Positions 1 to 8,856 of a DNA stretch of 64,000 bases are shown here, piece after piece. The notes below the pieces were generated by a model. It had not been told where the DNA came from. It did no database searches and saw nothing but the letters and a program-made list of their open reading frames with translations. Source of the stretch: Emcibacter sp. (GTDB lineage Bacteria > Pseudomonadota > Alphaproteobacteria > Sphingomonadales > Emcibacteraceae); the NCBI GenBank assembly GCA_021647465.1, contig JAKIUQ010000009.1, positions 52,407 to 116,406 of the forward strand, given 5' to 3'. How positions within the stretch are numbered: the first letter of the stretch is position 1; each line of letters starts with the position of its first letter. A program made the translations under genes and the position numbers.

Positions 1-371
1 AGGACCGGGATCAGGCAGAGGCCCTCAAGGGCGTAAAATTATATGTGCCGCGTAAAAGCCTGCCTGAAATTGATGAAGAGGATAGTTTTTATTACGAGGA
101 TATGGAAGGCCTGATCGCAAGAGACATGGCGGGTAATCCGTTTGGTGTGGTCACGTCCATTTATAATTTTGGTGCCGGAGATGTGCTTGAGGTGCAGTTG
201 GACGATAGTCAAAACGGCCTTATGACTGGTAAAGCTGGAACTGGTAAAATAATGTACCCCTTTCGGGATGAATTTGTTCCGGAAGTGAATATTAAGGATA
301 GGTTTCTGGTGATTGATCGGGCGGCTTTTGGCGACGACCTTGAACCGGCAGCGGATTCAGAAGAAGTTTAA
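1..371 (+). CDS. rimM: Ribosome maturation factor RimM, 5' end missing
   Basis: C-terminal 123 codons of RimM, the 30S maturation factor that binds ribosomal protein S19 and helps process 16S rRNA. The reading frame is open from base 3, so the start lies before the window; the GTG at 45 is internal, because the preceding codons encode the family's conserved run (ALKG.KLYVPR). The visible part holds the end of the RimM N-terminal barrel and the PRC-barrel (YYEDMEGL, then G.V..IYNFGAGDVLEV and the MYPF..EFVP segment). The acidic tail is typical. Its TAA is followed after one base by the trmD ATG, so the two are translationally linked, as in the widespread rpsP-rimM-trmD-rplS operon. Confidence 0.95.
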   Translation, partial: DRDQAEALKGVKLYVPRKSLPEIDEEDSFYYEDMEGLIARDMAGNPFGVVTSIYNFGAGDVLEVQLDDSQNGLMTGKAGTGKIMYPFRDEFVPEVNIKDRFLVIDRAAFGDDLEPAADSEEV

Positions 372-372
372 G

Positions 373-1101
373 ATGCCGCAAACGGATAAAGAGCCTGTTT
401 GGACAGCGCAAATTCTGACCCTTTTCCCGGAAATATTTCCGGGGCCATTGGGGGCTTCCCTTGCGGGCAAAGCCCTCGATAAAGGACTCTGGGCCATGAA
501 TGTGGTTCAAATCAGGGATTATGCCTTGGATAAGCACCGTAATGTGGACGATACGCCGGCGGGCGGCGGCCCGGGTATGGTGATGCGGGCGGATGTTCTG
601 GCGGCGGCGATTGATGATGTGACCAAAGATAAAAATGGCGATGACTATCCGTTGGTATATTTGTCGCCGCGCGGCAGAAGGCTGGATCAGGAATTGATTC
701 GGGAGTTTGCGTTAAAAAAAGGCATTACGCTGCTTTGCGGCCGATTTGAGGGTGTGGATGAGCGGGTTTTAGAGGCCCGTAATATCAGGGAGGTAAGCCT
801 TGGTGATTTTATCTTGTCCGGCGGGGATCTGGCGGCATTGGCATTGATGGATGCGGTGGTGCGAACAATCCCGGGTGTGGTCGGTGATGCGGATATATTA
901 ACGGAGGAAACTTTTGAATCGGGGTTGCTTGAGTATCCCCATTATACCCGCCCCAAAGTTTGGGAAGGGCAGGAAATACCGGAAGTGCTGCAATCGGGGC
1001 ACCATGGAAAAATAAAGCAATGGCGCCAGAAGCAGTCAGAAAGTCTGACAAAGGAAAGGCGACCGGACCTTTGGAATCAATATCTTAACCAGAAGAAATG
1101 A
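373..1101 (+). CDS. trmD: tRNA (guanine-N1)-methyltransferase TrmD
   Basis: SAM-dependent SPOUT methyltransferase that makes m1G37 in tRNAs with G36, preventing +1 frameshifts. It is 242 aa, the normal family length. The trefoil-knot SAM site is visible: GRFEGVDER at 123-131 and SLGDFILSGG at 142-151, preceded by the GGGPGMVM loop at 64-71. The ATG at 373 is chosen because it sits one base after the rimM stop and begins just before the conserved ILTLFPEIF segment; an upstream in-frame start at 313 would overlap rimM by 59 bases. It is likely cotranscribed with rimM. A 139-base gap then separates it from rplS. Confidence 0.97.
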   Translation: MPQTDKEPVWTAQILTLFPEIFPGPLGASLAGKALDKGLWAMNVVQIRDYALDKHRNVDDTPAGGGPGMVMRADVLAAAIDDVTKDKNGDDYPLVYLSPRGRRLDQELIREFALKKGITLLCGRFEGVDERVLEARNIREVSLGDFILSGGDLAALALMDAVVRTIPGVVGDADILTEETFESGLLEYPHYTRPKVWEGQEIPEVLQSGHHGKIKQWRQKQSESLTKERRPDLWNQYLNQKK

Positions 1102-1185
1102 TGATTCCGGGATAAGGATAATAAGGGTATATCACCCGTTGGAAAAACCGAAAAGCGGATGATATGCAGATGAGTAAATTTGATG

Positions 1186-1214
1186 TTGGAATTTGAGGAT
1201 CCTTGCTATATAAG
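1186..1214 (+). promoter_or_regulatory. Candidate sigma70-type promoter for rplS
   Basis: TTGGAA (1186-1191), 17-base spacer, TATAAG (1209-1214), inside the 139-base trmD-rplS gap and 26 bases before the rplS start. The spacing is ideal and the hexamers are close to the consensus. It would let rplS be transcribed apart from rimM-trmD. Pattern match only. Confidence 0.4.
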
Positions 1215-1240
1215 CGGGTCAGCTGAAGAGAGAGAGCGTT

Positions 1241-1657
1241 ATGAATATTATTGAAAAATTTGAAAAAGAGCAGATTGCAAAGCTTACTGAGGGGAAAGTA
1301 ATCCCTGAGTTTTCTGCGGGTGATACCCTGCGGGTTAATGTGAAAGTCATCGAGGGTGAGCGCGAGCGTATTCAGGGTTATGAGGGCGTTTGTATTGCGC
1401 GGTCAAATCGGGCCCTGAATTCATCATTCACGGTACGCAAAATTTCATATGGTGAAGGGGTGGAACGTGTTTTCCCGCTTTATTCCCCGAATGTGGAAAA
1501 TATTGAAGTCATTCGCCGGGGTAAAGTTCGCCGGGCGAAACTTTATTATCTGCGTCCGTTGCGCGGTAAGAAAGCGCGTATTGCGGAAAGAAAAGACTGG
1601 ATGAAAAAACCAGCTACGGCAAAAACTGAGGTGATTACCCCCTCAGAGGAAGCCTGA
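1241..1657 (+). CDS. rplS: 50S ribosomal protein L19
   Basis: L19 of the large subunit, located at the 30S-50S interface. 138 aa, slightly longer than the common 115-130 aa because of a C-terminal tail after the KKARI.ER segment. The signature blocks are clear: F..GDTLRVNVKV.EG.RERIQ.YEG near residues 25-50, the FTVRKISYGEGVERVFPLYSP block near 65-85, and RRGKVRRAKLYYLR near 92-105. The AGAGAGAG run 5-12 bases upstream of the ATG is a plausible ribosome binding site. The gene follows trmD and is closed by a strong hairpin terminator at 1714-1744. Confidence 0.97.
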   Translation: MNIIEKFEKEQIAKLTEGKVIPEFSAGDTLRVNVKVIEGERERIQGYEGVCIARSNRALNSSFTVRKISYGEGVERVFPLYSPNVENIEVIRRGKVRRAKLYYLRPLRGKKARIAERKDWMKKPATAKTEVITPSEEA

Positions 1658-1713
1658 TTGACTTAAAAATATTTAAGAAAATCCGGGCTTGCACAAGCAG
1701 CCCTAAAAAGATC

Positions 1714-1744
1714 AAGGGGCTCGACTGTTGCGGGCCCCTTTTTT
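1714..1744 (+). terminator. Rho-independent terminator after rplS
   Basis: AAGGGGC at 1714-1720 pairs with GCCCCTT at 1734-1740, extended inward by a G-U and two G-C pairs, with a short loop and then six T residues. It lies 57 bases after the rplS stop and ends the translation cluster before leuC. Confidence 0.85.
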
Positions 1745-1822
1745 CATATGTGGAGATTTTGTTTTAAGCATTTCATAAGGATCATCGCCACAATTGATTT
1801 AAATAAGGCGCGAGAAGAATAA

Positions 1823-3241
1823 ATGACGGAACCCGAACAAAAACCTAAAACACTTTATGATAAATTATGGCAAAGCCATATTGTTGAAAGGCAAGATGAC
1901 GGAAATTGCCTGATTTACATTGATCGCCAGATCATTCATGAGGTCACGAGCCCGCAGGCATTTGAGGGGTTGCGGCAGGCAGGTCGGCAGCTTGCAAATC
2001 CAGAAGCCATGCTTGCGGTGCCGGATCATAATGTGCCAACGGGGGCCGACCGGGCTACGGCGATTAATGCTGAGGATAGTCAAATTCAACTGGATGCTTT
2101 GACAAAAAATTGCAAGGAATTCGGCGTTGAATATATCCCGATGCTGGACGACCGTCAGGGCATTGTTCATATCGTCGGGCCGGAACAGGGCTTTACCCAG
2201 CCCGGCATGACCATTGTTTGCGGCGACAGCCATACCTCCACCCACGGGGCCTTTGGCGCCTTGGCTTTTGGGATTGGGACTTCGGAAGTCGAACATGTCA
2301 TGGCCACACAAACCCTCATATTAAAACCTCAGAAAAACATGCGTATTGATGTGGACGGGCGTCTTGGGGCCGGGGTTACGGCCAAGGATATTGCCCTTGC
2401 GATCATCGGGCATATTGGCACGGCTGGCGGCACCGGTTATGTCATTGAATTCACGGGCTCGGCCATTCGGGATTTGTCCATGGAAGGCCGCATGACCTTA
2501 TGTAATATGTCCATCGAAGCCGGGGCAAGATCCGGCCTTGTGGCCCCGGATCAGAAAACCTTTGACTATGTGATGGGCCGGACAAAATCCCCAAAAGGCG
2601 CGGCTTTTGAACAAGCTGTTGCCTATTGGAAAAGCCTGCCATCTGATGAAGGGGCGCTTTACGACAAAGAGATTTTTCTGCGGGCCAAAGATATCGCGCC
2701 GCAGGTCACATGGGGCACCAGTCCTGAAAATGTCTTGCCCATATCCGGCGTTGTTCCGGATCCGAATGATGTTGAAAATCCTGAGCGTAAAGTTGCCATG
2801 CAACGGGCGCTGGATTATATGGGCCTGACAGCCGGCACAAAATTACAGGATATCTCCATTGAGCGGGTTTTTATCGGGTCCTGCACCAATGGCCGTATCG
2901 AAGATATCCGGGCCGCCGCCGCAATCGCGCGCGGGCGGACGGTTCACAGCGATGTGGCCGCCTGGGTGGTGCCGGGATCCGGTCTGGTCAAGCTTCAGGC
3001 CGAAGAAGAGGGGCTTGACCAGATATTGATTGATGCCGGATTTGAATGGCGCGAGCCGGGATGCTCCATGTGCCTTGCCATGAATGCGGATAAGCTGGGC
3101 CCGCGCGAACGCTGCGCGTCCACGTCAAACCGGAATTTCGAAGGCCGGCAGGGGCCAAAAGGCCGCACCCATTTGATGAGCCCGGCCATGGCGGCGGCGG
3201 CGGCAATAACAGGCCGCCTTACAGATGTCAGGGAGCTTTAA
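1823..3241 (+). CDS. leuC: 3-isopropylmalate dehydratase large subunit
   Basis: Aconitase-family subunit that, with LeuD, isomerises 2-isopropylmalate to 3-isopropylmalate in leucine synthesis. 472 aa, the usual LeuC length. The [4Fe-4S] ligands are seen as Cys354 (GSCTNGR) and Cys414/Cys417 (GCSMCLAMN). DHNVPT and GDSHTSTHGAFGALAFGIG are the expected active-site blocks in the first third, and the GPKGRTHLMSP block is near the C-terminus. LeuD starts two bases after the stop (TAA TC ATG), so the subunits are translationally coupled. No leader peptide with a Leu run was seen in the 78 bases between the rplS terminator and the start. Confidence 0.97.
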   Translation: MTEPEQKPKTLYDKLWQSHIVERQDDGNCLIYIDRQIIHEVTSPQAFEGLRQAGRQLANPEAMLAVPDHNVPTGADRATAINAEDSQIQLDALTKNCKEFGVEYIPMLDDRQGIVHIVGPEQGFTQPGMTIVCGDSHTSTHGAFGALAFGIGTSEVEHVMATQTLILKPQKNMRIDVDGRLGAGVTAKDIALAIIGHIGTAGGTGYVIEFTGSAIRDLSMEGRMTLCNMSIEAGARSGLVAPDQKTFDYVMGRTKSPKGAAFEQAVAYWKSLPSDEGALYDKEIFLRAKDIAPQVTWGTSPENVLPISGVVPDPNDVENPERKVAMQRALDYMGLTAGTKLQDISIERVFIGSCTNGRIEDIRAAAAIARGRTVHSDVAAWVVPGSGLVKLQAEEEGLDQILIDAGFEWREPGCSMCLAMNADKLGPRERCASTSNRNFEGRQGPKGRTHLMSPAMAAAAAITGRLTDVREL

Positions 3242-3243
3242 TC

Positions 3244-3858
3244 ATGGATAAATTCCTTAAACTAAGAGCCATTGCGGCCCCTCTGCCCATGGCCAATATT
3301 GATACTGATATGATTATTCCGCAGCAGCATTTGAAAACCATCAAACGGACGGGCCTCGGGCAATTTGCCTTTTCCAATATCCGTTATCATGACGATGGCT
3401 CAGAGCGTGCTGATTTTGTCCTGAATAAACCGGCATATCGCCAGGCGCAGATTCTGGTGACCGGGCCGAATTTCGGATGTGGATCCAGCCGTGAACATGC
3501 CCCCTGGGCCTTGAAGGATTTTGGATTTAAATGCGTCATTGCCCCAAGCTTTGCAGATATTTTCTACGGTAATTGTTTCAAGAATGGCATTTTGCCAATT
3601 ATTTTGCCGCAAGAGACAATTGACCTGTTACTTGATGATGCCGGCCGCGGGGCCAATGCCATCATCACAATTGACCTTGAAAATCAGGAGATAACTGGCC
3701 CGGACGGCGGCAAAATATCTTTTGATGTTGACCCTTATCGCCGCCATTGCCTGCTGAATGGATTAGATGATATTGGCCTGACGTTACAGAAAAAAGATGT
3801 CATTCAAAACTATGAAGCCAAAAAGAGATTAAGCCAGCCTTGGTTGTTTAAGGGCTAG
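3244..3858 (+). CDS. leuD: 3-isopropylmalate dehydratase small subunit
   Basis: Swivelling-domain partner of LeuC in the same isomerase. 204 aa, standard for the bacterial LeuD1 type. The N-terminal block (NIDTDMIIPQQ) and the core GPNFGCGSSREHAPWAL are intact; the latter carries the substrate-binding Ser-Ser-Arg. The KNGILPI segment near residue 115 is also typical. It begins two bases after leuC and lies 20 bases ahead of leuB, so leuCDB form one operon. leuA is not in the window. Confidence 0.97.
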   Translation: MDKFLKLRAIAAPLPMANIDTDMIIPQQHLKTIKRTGLGQFAFSNIRYHDDGSERADFVLNKPAYRQAQILVTGPNFGCGSSREHAPWALKDFGFKCVIAPSFADIFYGNCFKNGILPIILPQETIDLLLDDAGRGANAIITIDLENQEITGPDGGKISFDVDPYRRHCLLNGLDDIGLTLQKKDVIQNYEAKKRLSQPWLFKG

Positions 3859-3878
3859 AGCGTGTAAGGACGAGAATA

Positions 3879-4979
3879 ATGGGTAAAGAATTATCACTAT
3901 TGATGTTGCCGGGGGATGGAATCGGGCCGGAGATCATGACAGAGGCTCGCCGGGTGGTGGATTGGCTCAGCAATAACCGGGGATTGAATTTTACCGTTGA
4001 AGAAGGCCTTGTCGGCGGCGCGTCCTATGATGATTGCGGCCAGCCCCTGTCGGATGAAACATTGGCGCGGGCAAAATCCGTTGATGCGGTATTGCTGGGC
4101 GCTGTGGGCGGGCCGAAATGGGACGGCGTTGATTATGACAAGCGGCCCGAAGTCGGTTTGCTGACCCTGCGCAAGGAATTGGGGCTGTTTGCCAATCTGC
4201 GCCCGGCCGTTTGTTTTGAATCACTTGTGGAGGCCTCCAGCTTAAAGCCGGAACTGGTCAGCGGCCTTGATATTATGATCGTGCGGGAGCTTACCGGCGG
4301 GGTATATTTTGGCGAGCCGCGCGGCATTGAAAATTTACCTAATGGCGATAGGCGCGGCGTTAATACCCAAGTCTATACCACATCCGAAATTCACCGTATT
4401 GCGCATGTGGCCTTTGATTTGGCGGGGAAAAGAGGCGGACGTGTGACATCAACTGAAAAAGCCAATGTGATGGAGAGCGGGTTATTATGGCGCGAGGAAG
4501 TGACCAAGGTTGCTTTGGATTATCCGGAAATTGCCCTTGACCATATGCTGGCGGATAGTTGCGCCATGCAATTGGTGCGGGCGCCCAAGCAGTTTGATGT
4601 GATTGTGACAGATAATCTTTTTGGTGATTTATTGAGTGATGTCGCCGCCATGTTGACGGGGTCTTTGGGTATGTTGCCCTCAGCAGCCTTGGGCATTAAA
4701 GGCGGCGGCGCAATGTATGAGCCCGTTCACGGCAGTGCGCCGGATATCGCGGGAAAAGACATCGCCAATCCCATTGCCACTATTTTGAGCCTTGCCATGG
4801 CGCTGCGGTATAGCTTCGACTGCGCTGCGGAAGCCCGGCTGATTGAAGATGCGGTACAGGATGTGCTGGCGGGCGGCCTTCGCACGGCGGATATTATGCA
4901 GCCGGGCAAAGCCAAGGTTTCAACCTCCGTCATGGGGGATAGTATTATGCGGGCCATGGATCGTTTGAATATAACTTAA
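3879..4979 (+). CDS. leuB: 3-isopropylmalate dehydrogenase
   Basis: NAD-dependent oxidative decarboxylation of 3-isopropylmalate to 2-oxoisocaproate, the last ring-specific step of leucine synthesis. 366 aa, normal. The family landmarks are LPGDGIGPE near residue 10, LLGAVGGPKWD near 70-80, RELTGGVYFGEPRG near 135-150, and the metal-binding isocitrate/isopropylmalate dehydrogenase signature NLFGDLLSDVAAML near 245-258, followed by EPVHGSAPDIAGK. It is third in leuCDB, with asd 15 bases downstream of its TAA. Confidence 0.97.
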   Translation: MGKELSLLMLPGDGIGPEIMTEARRVVDWLSNNRGLNFTVEEGLVGGASYDDCGQPLSDETLARAKSVDAVLLGAVGGPKWDGVDYDKRPEVGLLTLRKELGLFANLRPAVCFESLVEASSLKPELVSGLDIMIVRELTGGVYFGEPRGIENLPNGDRRGVNTQVYTTSEIHRIAHVAFDLAGKRGGRVTSTEKANVMESGLLWREEVTKVALDYPEIALDHMLADSCAMQLVRAPKQFDVIVTDNLFGDLLSDVAAMLTGSLGMLPSAALGIKGGGAMYEPVHGSAPDIAGKDIANPIATILSLAMALRYSFDCAAEARLIEDAVQDVLAGGLRTADIMQPGKAKVSTSVMGDSIMRAMDRLNIT

Positions 4980-4994
4980 TTATTGGAGTAAAAC

Positions 4995-6014
4995 ATGTCT
5001 TATAAAGTTGCCGTCATTGGTGCCACCGGTAATGTGGGACGGGAAATTTTGAATATCCTTGCGGAACGCGAATTCCCCGCAAGCGAAGTGGTGGCGCTCG
5101 CCTCTCGCCGGTCATTGGGGCAGGAAGTTACCTTTGGCGACAAAGCCCTGAAGACGAAATGTCTGGATGATTATGATTTTACCGGTACGGATATTGCTCT
5201 GATGTCCGCAGGCGGCGATATCTCCAGAAAATGGAGCGAGAAAATCGGCGCGCAGGGCTGTGTCGTGATTGATAACAGCTCTTATTTTCGCATGGATCCC
5301 AAGGTGCCGCTGATTGTACCAGAGGTAAATGCCCATGCCGTCGCGGGCTATACGAAAAAGAATATCATTGCCAATCCCAATTGCTCTACGGCCCAGATGA
5401 TGGTGGCTTTAAAGCCATTGCATGATTATGCAAAAATTACGCGGGTGGTTGTGTCCACCTATCAATCCGTCTCTGGCAGCGGCAAGGCGGCCATGGATGA
5501 ATTATGGAGCCAGACACGGGCGATTTTTGTCAATGACCCGATCGAACCTGAAATTTATCCCAAACAGATTGCCTTCAATGTGATTCCGCATATCGATGTT
5601 TTTATGGATAGCGGCGATACCAAGGAAGAATGGAAAATGGTCGCGGAAACGGCAAAAATACTTGACCCTGATATCAGGGTAACCGCCACTTGCGTGCGGG
5701 TTCCGGTATTTCTTGGCCATTCTGAATCCATCAATATTGAATTTGAAAAACCCATTGACGAGACGGAAATTTTCAAAATTCTGCGCGAAGCGCCCGGCAT
5801 TATGGTTTATGATAAACACGAAGACGGCGGCTATATTACGCCCATTGAATGTGTCGGTGAATATGCCACCTATATCAGCCGAATTCGCCGCGATGTGACG
5901 GTGAAGAACGGCCTTAATCTGTGGTGTGTCTCCGATAATTTACTCAAAGGTGCTGCTTTAAACGCCATTCAAATTGCAGAAACCCTTTGTAATAAATATT
6001 TGAAAAAGGCCTGA
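4995..6014 (+). CDS. asd: Aspartate-semialdehyde dehydrogenase
   Basis: Reduces aspartyl-4-phosphate to aspartate semialdehyde, the branch point to lysine/diaminopimelate, threonine and methionine. 339 aa. The NADP-binding GATGNVG is at residues 9-15, the catalytic Cys130 is in NPNCSTAQM, and the SVSGSGKAAMDEL block near 160 is typical of the Gram-negative/alphaproteobacterial class. A GGAG lies 7 bases before the ATG. It sits 15 bases after leuB and is probably cotranscribed with the leu genes; leuB-asd adjacency is common in alphaproteobacteria. Confidence 0.97.
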   Translation: MSYKVAVIGATGNVGREILNILAEREFPASEVVALASRRSLGQEVTFGDKALKTKCLDDYDFTGTDIALMSAGGDISRKWSEKIGAQGCVVIDNSSYFRMDPKVPLIVPEVNAHAVAGYTKKNIIANPNCSTAQMMVALKPLHDYAKITRVVVSTYQSVSGSGKAAMDELWSQTRAIFVNDPIEPEIYPKQIAFNVIPHIDVFMDSGDTKEEWKMVAETAKILDPDIRVTATCVRVPVFLGHSESINIEFEKPIDETEIFKILREAPGIMVYDKHEDGGYITPIECVGEYATYISRIRRDVTVKNGLNLWCVSDNLLKGAALNAIQIAETLCNKYLKKA

Positions 6015-6154
6015 TTTTACGTACCCCCGCAGATTTCGCAAAACATCAGAGCGGTCTTTGATGGTCTTGTGAATGGTGAACGCATTACCTATTGTCATGG
6101 GTACATGAGTATTGGTGGCTTGCGCCTTAATTGCATATCAAGGAAGATTGGGCA

Positions 6155-6865
6155 ATGATAAATAAAGTAATCTCATCAATTGCCTCGGCTGTAAAAGATA
6201 TCCCGGATGGGGCAACGGTTATGATCGGCGGCTTCGGCGAAGCCGGTAGCCCCACGGCGCTTATTCATGGTTTAATCGATCAGGGGGCCAAAGAACTGAC
6301 GGTTATCAATAATAATACGGGTAACGGCGAGGTTGGGCTCGCGGCCTTAATCGCGAGTGGCCGGGTGAAGAAAATGATTTGTTCTTATCCGCGCTCCAGC
6401 CATTCCAAAGTTTTTCCAGACCTTTACCGGGCGGGCGAAATTATGCTTGAGATTGTCCCCCAGGGAACCCTTGCCGAACGTATTCGGGCGGGCGGAGCTG
6501 GCATTCCGGCTTTTTACACCGCAACGACCGTTAATACGCCATTGGCCGAAGGCAAGGAAATACGAAGGATTGACGGGCGCGATTATGTTTTGGAATATGG
6601 CCTGAAGGCGGATTATGCGCTCATAAAATGTGAAAAAGCCGACCGTTTGGGCAATTTGATTTATAATAAAACAGCGCGAAACTTTAACCCGATTATGTGT
6701 ACGGCGGCCAATATCACCATCGTACAGGCGCGAAAGATTGTCGATGTGGGCGGGCTTGAGCCTGAAAATGTCATTACGCCGAATATATTCGTAAACCGCG
6801 TGGTCGAAGTCGCCAATCCGGTGATTGAATCTGATCTTGTGGCAGAAGGGATAAGCTATCCATGA
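6155..6865 (+). CDS. 3-oxoacid CoA-transferase, subunit A
   Basis: Alpha subunit of a class I CoA-transferase, the PcaI/ScoA/AtoD type that moves CoA from succinyl-CoA or acetyl-CoA to a 3-oxoacid. 236 aa from the ATG at 6155, which has AAGGAAG about 9 bases upstream; an in-frame TTG at 6131 is less likely. GGFGEAGSP at 25-33 is the subunit A CoA-binding signature, and the CSYPRSS, PQGTLAERIRAGGAG and ADYALIK..KADR.GNL blocks follow. Its last four bases overlap subunit B (ATGA). Substrate cannot be read from sequence. Context with an aminotransferase and an aminomutase suggests a 3-oxoacid derived from a beta-amino acid (inference). Confidence 0.92.
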   Translation: MINKVISSIASAVKDIPDGATVMIGGFGEAGSPTALIHGLIDQGAKELTVINNNTGNGEVGLAALIASGRVKKMICSYPRSSHSKVFPDLYRAGEIMLEIVPQGTLAERIRAGGAGIPAFYTATTVNTPLAEGKEIRRIDGRDYVLEYGLKADYALIKCEKADRLGNLIYNKTARNFNPIMCTAANITIVQARKIVDVGGLEPENVITPNIFVNRVVEVANPVIESDLVAEGISYP

Positions 6866-7521
6866 CGGGTTGTATAAACGGCTGGACAAGGGAACAGATG
6901 GCGATGCGGGCGGCGAGGGATATTCCCGATGGCTCCTATGTTAACTTGGGGATTGGCATTCCGGAACTGGTGGCCAAATTTGTGCCGGACGGGCGGGAAT
7001 TTATTTATCATACGGAAAATGGTCTGCTGGGCATGGGGCCGGAACCCGCGCCGGGAGAGGAAGATTCCGAGCTGATCAATGCTGGCAAGAAAGCCGTAAC
7101 AGCCCTGCCCGGCGCAAGTTTTTTCCACCACGGCGATAGCTTTACCATGATACGGGGCGGCCATATTGATGTCTGCGTATTGGGGGCGATGCAGATTTCA
7201 CAGCATGGCGATCTTGCCAACTGGTCTACCGGGGCCAAGGGGGCCATTCCTGCGGTTGGCGGCGCCATGGATTTGGTGGCGGGCGTAAAAACCATATTTG
7301 TCATCAGTCAGCATACAACCAAGAACGGCGCGGCGAAGCTTGTCGAAAAATGCAGCTATCCTTTAACGGGCAAGCAGGTTGTCACCCGCATTTTTTCCGA
7401 CCTTGCGATTATCGACGTCACGCCCGAAGGATTTCGCGTGCGGGAGTTAGCCCCCGGCATTGGTTTTGAAGAGGTCTGCGCGAAAACAGACGCGCCCTTA
7501 TTGCCCCTTGAGGAGACGTAA
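6862..7521 (+). CDS. 3-oxoacid CoA-transferase, subunit B
   Basis: Beta subunit of the CoA-transferase. 219 aa, standard. The catalytic glutamate that forms the glutamyl-CoA thioester is Glu52 in HTENGLLGMGP (usually SENG; the Thr is a conservative change). NLGIGIPELVA near 28-38 and the GGAMDLVAG and T..GAAKLVEKC blocks are all in place. It overlaps subunit A by four bases, which is the normal arrangement for an obligate heteromer. The next gene, a class III aminotransferase, starts one base after its stop, so all three are one translationally coupled unit. It could be annotated pcaJ/scoB/atoA; no flanking protocatechuate or acetoacetate genes decide between these. Confidence 0.92.
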   Translation: MTGCINGWTREQMAMRAARDIPDGSYVNLGIGIPELVAKFVPDGREFIYHTENGLLGMGPEPAPGEEDSELINAGKKAVTALPGASFFHHGDSFTMIRGGHIDVCVLGAMQISQHGDLANWSTGAKGAIPAVGGAMDLVAGVKTIFVISQHTTKNGAAKLVEKCSYPLTGKQVVTRIFSDLAIIDVTPEGFRVRELAPGIGFEEVCAKTDAPLLPLEET

Positions 7522-7522
7522 A

Positions 7523-8845
7523 ATGCTCATCAGTTCAAGTCCCAAAAGTGCCGCGCTATTTGAGCGGGCAAAAAAAATTCTTCCCGGCGGGGTGAGCCGG
7601 AATACTTTGTTGCGGGGCGCGCATCCGCTTTATGTTGCCCACGGAAAAGGCTGCAAGGTTACGGATATTGACGGGGTGGAACGCATCGACTTTGCCAATA
7701 ATATGGCCTCTCATATTCATGGTCACGCTTTTCCGCCAATTGTAAATGCTGTATCAGAGCAACTTCAGCTTGGCACAGCTTTTACCATGGCAACCGAGGC
7801 AGAGGTGCGCTACGGCGAGCATATATGCGCGCGTGGCCCAAATTTTGACAAAGTACGTTTTGTCAATTCAGGTACGGAGGCGGTGATGGCGGGTATGAAA
7901 GCCGCCCGCGCCTTCACGGGCCGCTCCAAAATTGCCAAGGTCGAAGGCAGCTATCACGGGGCCTATGATTATGCCGAGGTCAGTCAGGCACCGCTGCCGG
8001 AAAATTGGGGCGCGCAAATGCGGCCCAATGCGGTGCCGCTGGCACAGGGTACGCCGCAAGCTGTGCTGGAAGATATGATCATCATCCCGTTTAATGATCC
8101 AGAGGCGGCGATAACGGTTCTGAATGAACATGCCGGGCAAATAGCCTGTGTCCTGATCGACCCGATCCCGCATCGTATCGGTATGGTGCCCGCCGCCGCA
8201 GAATTTGTTGCGGCGCTGCGCAAGTGGACTTTGGAGAATGGGGCCTTGTTGATGTTCGATGAAGTCATTACCTTCCGCACGGAAGTTGGCGGCATGCAGA
8301 CGCGCTTTGATATTGCACCGGACCTCACATCATTGGGTAAAATGATTGGCGGCGGCTTTCCGGTTGGGGCTTTGGCGGGCCGCGATGAGGTGATGCGCGT
8401 TTTTATTGATGGCCGCCTGCCCCATTCCGGCACATTTTCTGCAAATCCCATCACCATGACAGCGGGGCGGGTTGCCATGGAGTTTTTTGATGCGAAAGCC
8501 GTTTTGCGCCTGAATCAGCTTGGGAAATATGTCGAAGAAAGTTTGAAATCGGTTATTAAAATTGCGGATGTTCCGGCTTGTGTGACCGGTACGGGGTCTT
8601 TGTTTCGCCTCCATCTGAAAGCTGATACACCAAAGAATTTCCGTGATTTACATTCCTTTGGACACGAAAAACAGGCCATGAATGCCCTGATTGACCGCCT
8701 GTATGATGAGGGTATTATGATGATCCATACGGGGGCCTTGACATTATCAACCCCCATGGACCATGCTGAAATAGACCGGCTTTCAGAAGCCCTTCTTAAA
8801 TCATTGCGTTCCGTAAAAAAAATGTTGGGAAGTAACCCCGCTTAA
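7523..8845 (+). CDS. Class III PLP aminotransferase, possibly acting on a beta-amino acid
   Basis: 440 aa fold-type I PLP enzyme related to glutamate-1-semialdehyde aminomutase and to beta-phenylalanine-type aminotransferases. Visible: VNSGTEAVMAGMKAARAFTGR at 114-134 for PLP phosphate, GSYHG near 142, Asp246 in FDEV, and the Schiff-base Lys273 in LGKMIGGG; HSGTFSANP comes later. The ATG at 7523 follows GAGGAGACG and lies one base after subunit B; a longer in-frame start at 7460 would run inside subunit B. A role in heme synthesis is unlikely because of the operon with a 3-oxoacid CoA-transferase and the shorter GSA-like motifs. Transamination of a beta-amino acid would give exactly the 3-oxoacid a CoA-transferase could activate. 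Class is certain, substrate is inferred. Confidence 0.85.
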   Translation: MLISSSPKSAALFERAKKILPGGVSRNTLLRGAHPLYVAHGKGCKVTDIDGVERIDFANNMASHIHGHAFPPIVNAVSEQLQLGTAFTMATEAEVRYGEHICARGPNFDKVRFVNSGTEAVMAGMKAARAFTGRSKIAKVEGSYHGAYDYAEVSQAPLPENWGAQMRPNAVPLAQGTPQAVLEDMIIIPFNDPEAAITVLNEHAGQIACVLIDPIPHRIGMVPAAAEFVAALRKWTLENGALLMFDEVITFRTEVGGMQTRFDIAPDLTSLGKMIGGGFPVGALAGRDEVMRVFIDGRLPHSGTFSANPITMTAGRVAMEFFDAKAVLRLNQLGKYVEESLKSVIKIADVPACVTGTGSLFRLHLKADTPKNFRDLHSFGHEKQAMNALIDRLYDEGIMMIHTGALTLSTPMDHAEIDRLSEALLKSLRSVKKMLGSNPA

Positions 8846-8856
8846 AAGCGCAAACC

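Noticed and set aside
1745..1822. leu attenuator with leader peptide
   Set aside because: No short open frame with a run of Leu codons and no competing hairpins were seen.
7460..7522. Longer start for the aminotransferase
   Set aside because: It lies inside CoA-transferase subunit B; the ATG at 7523 has a good ribosome binding site and follows the stop directly.
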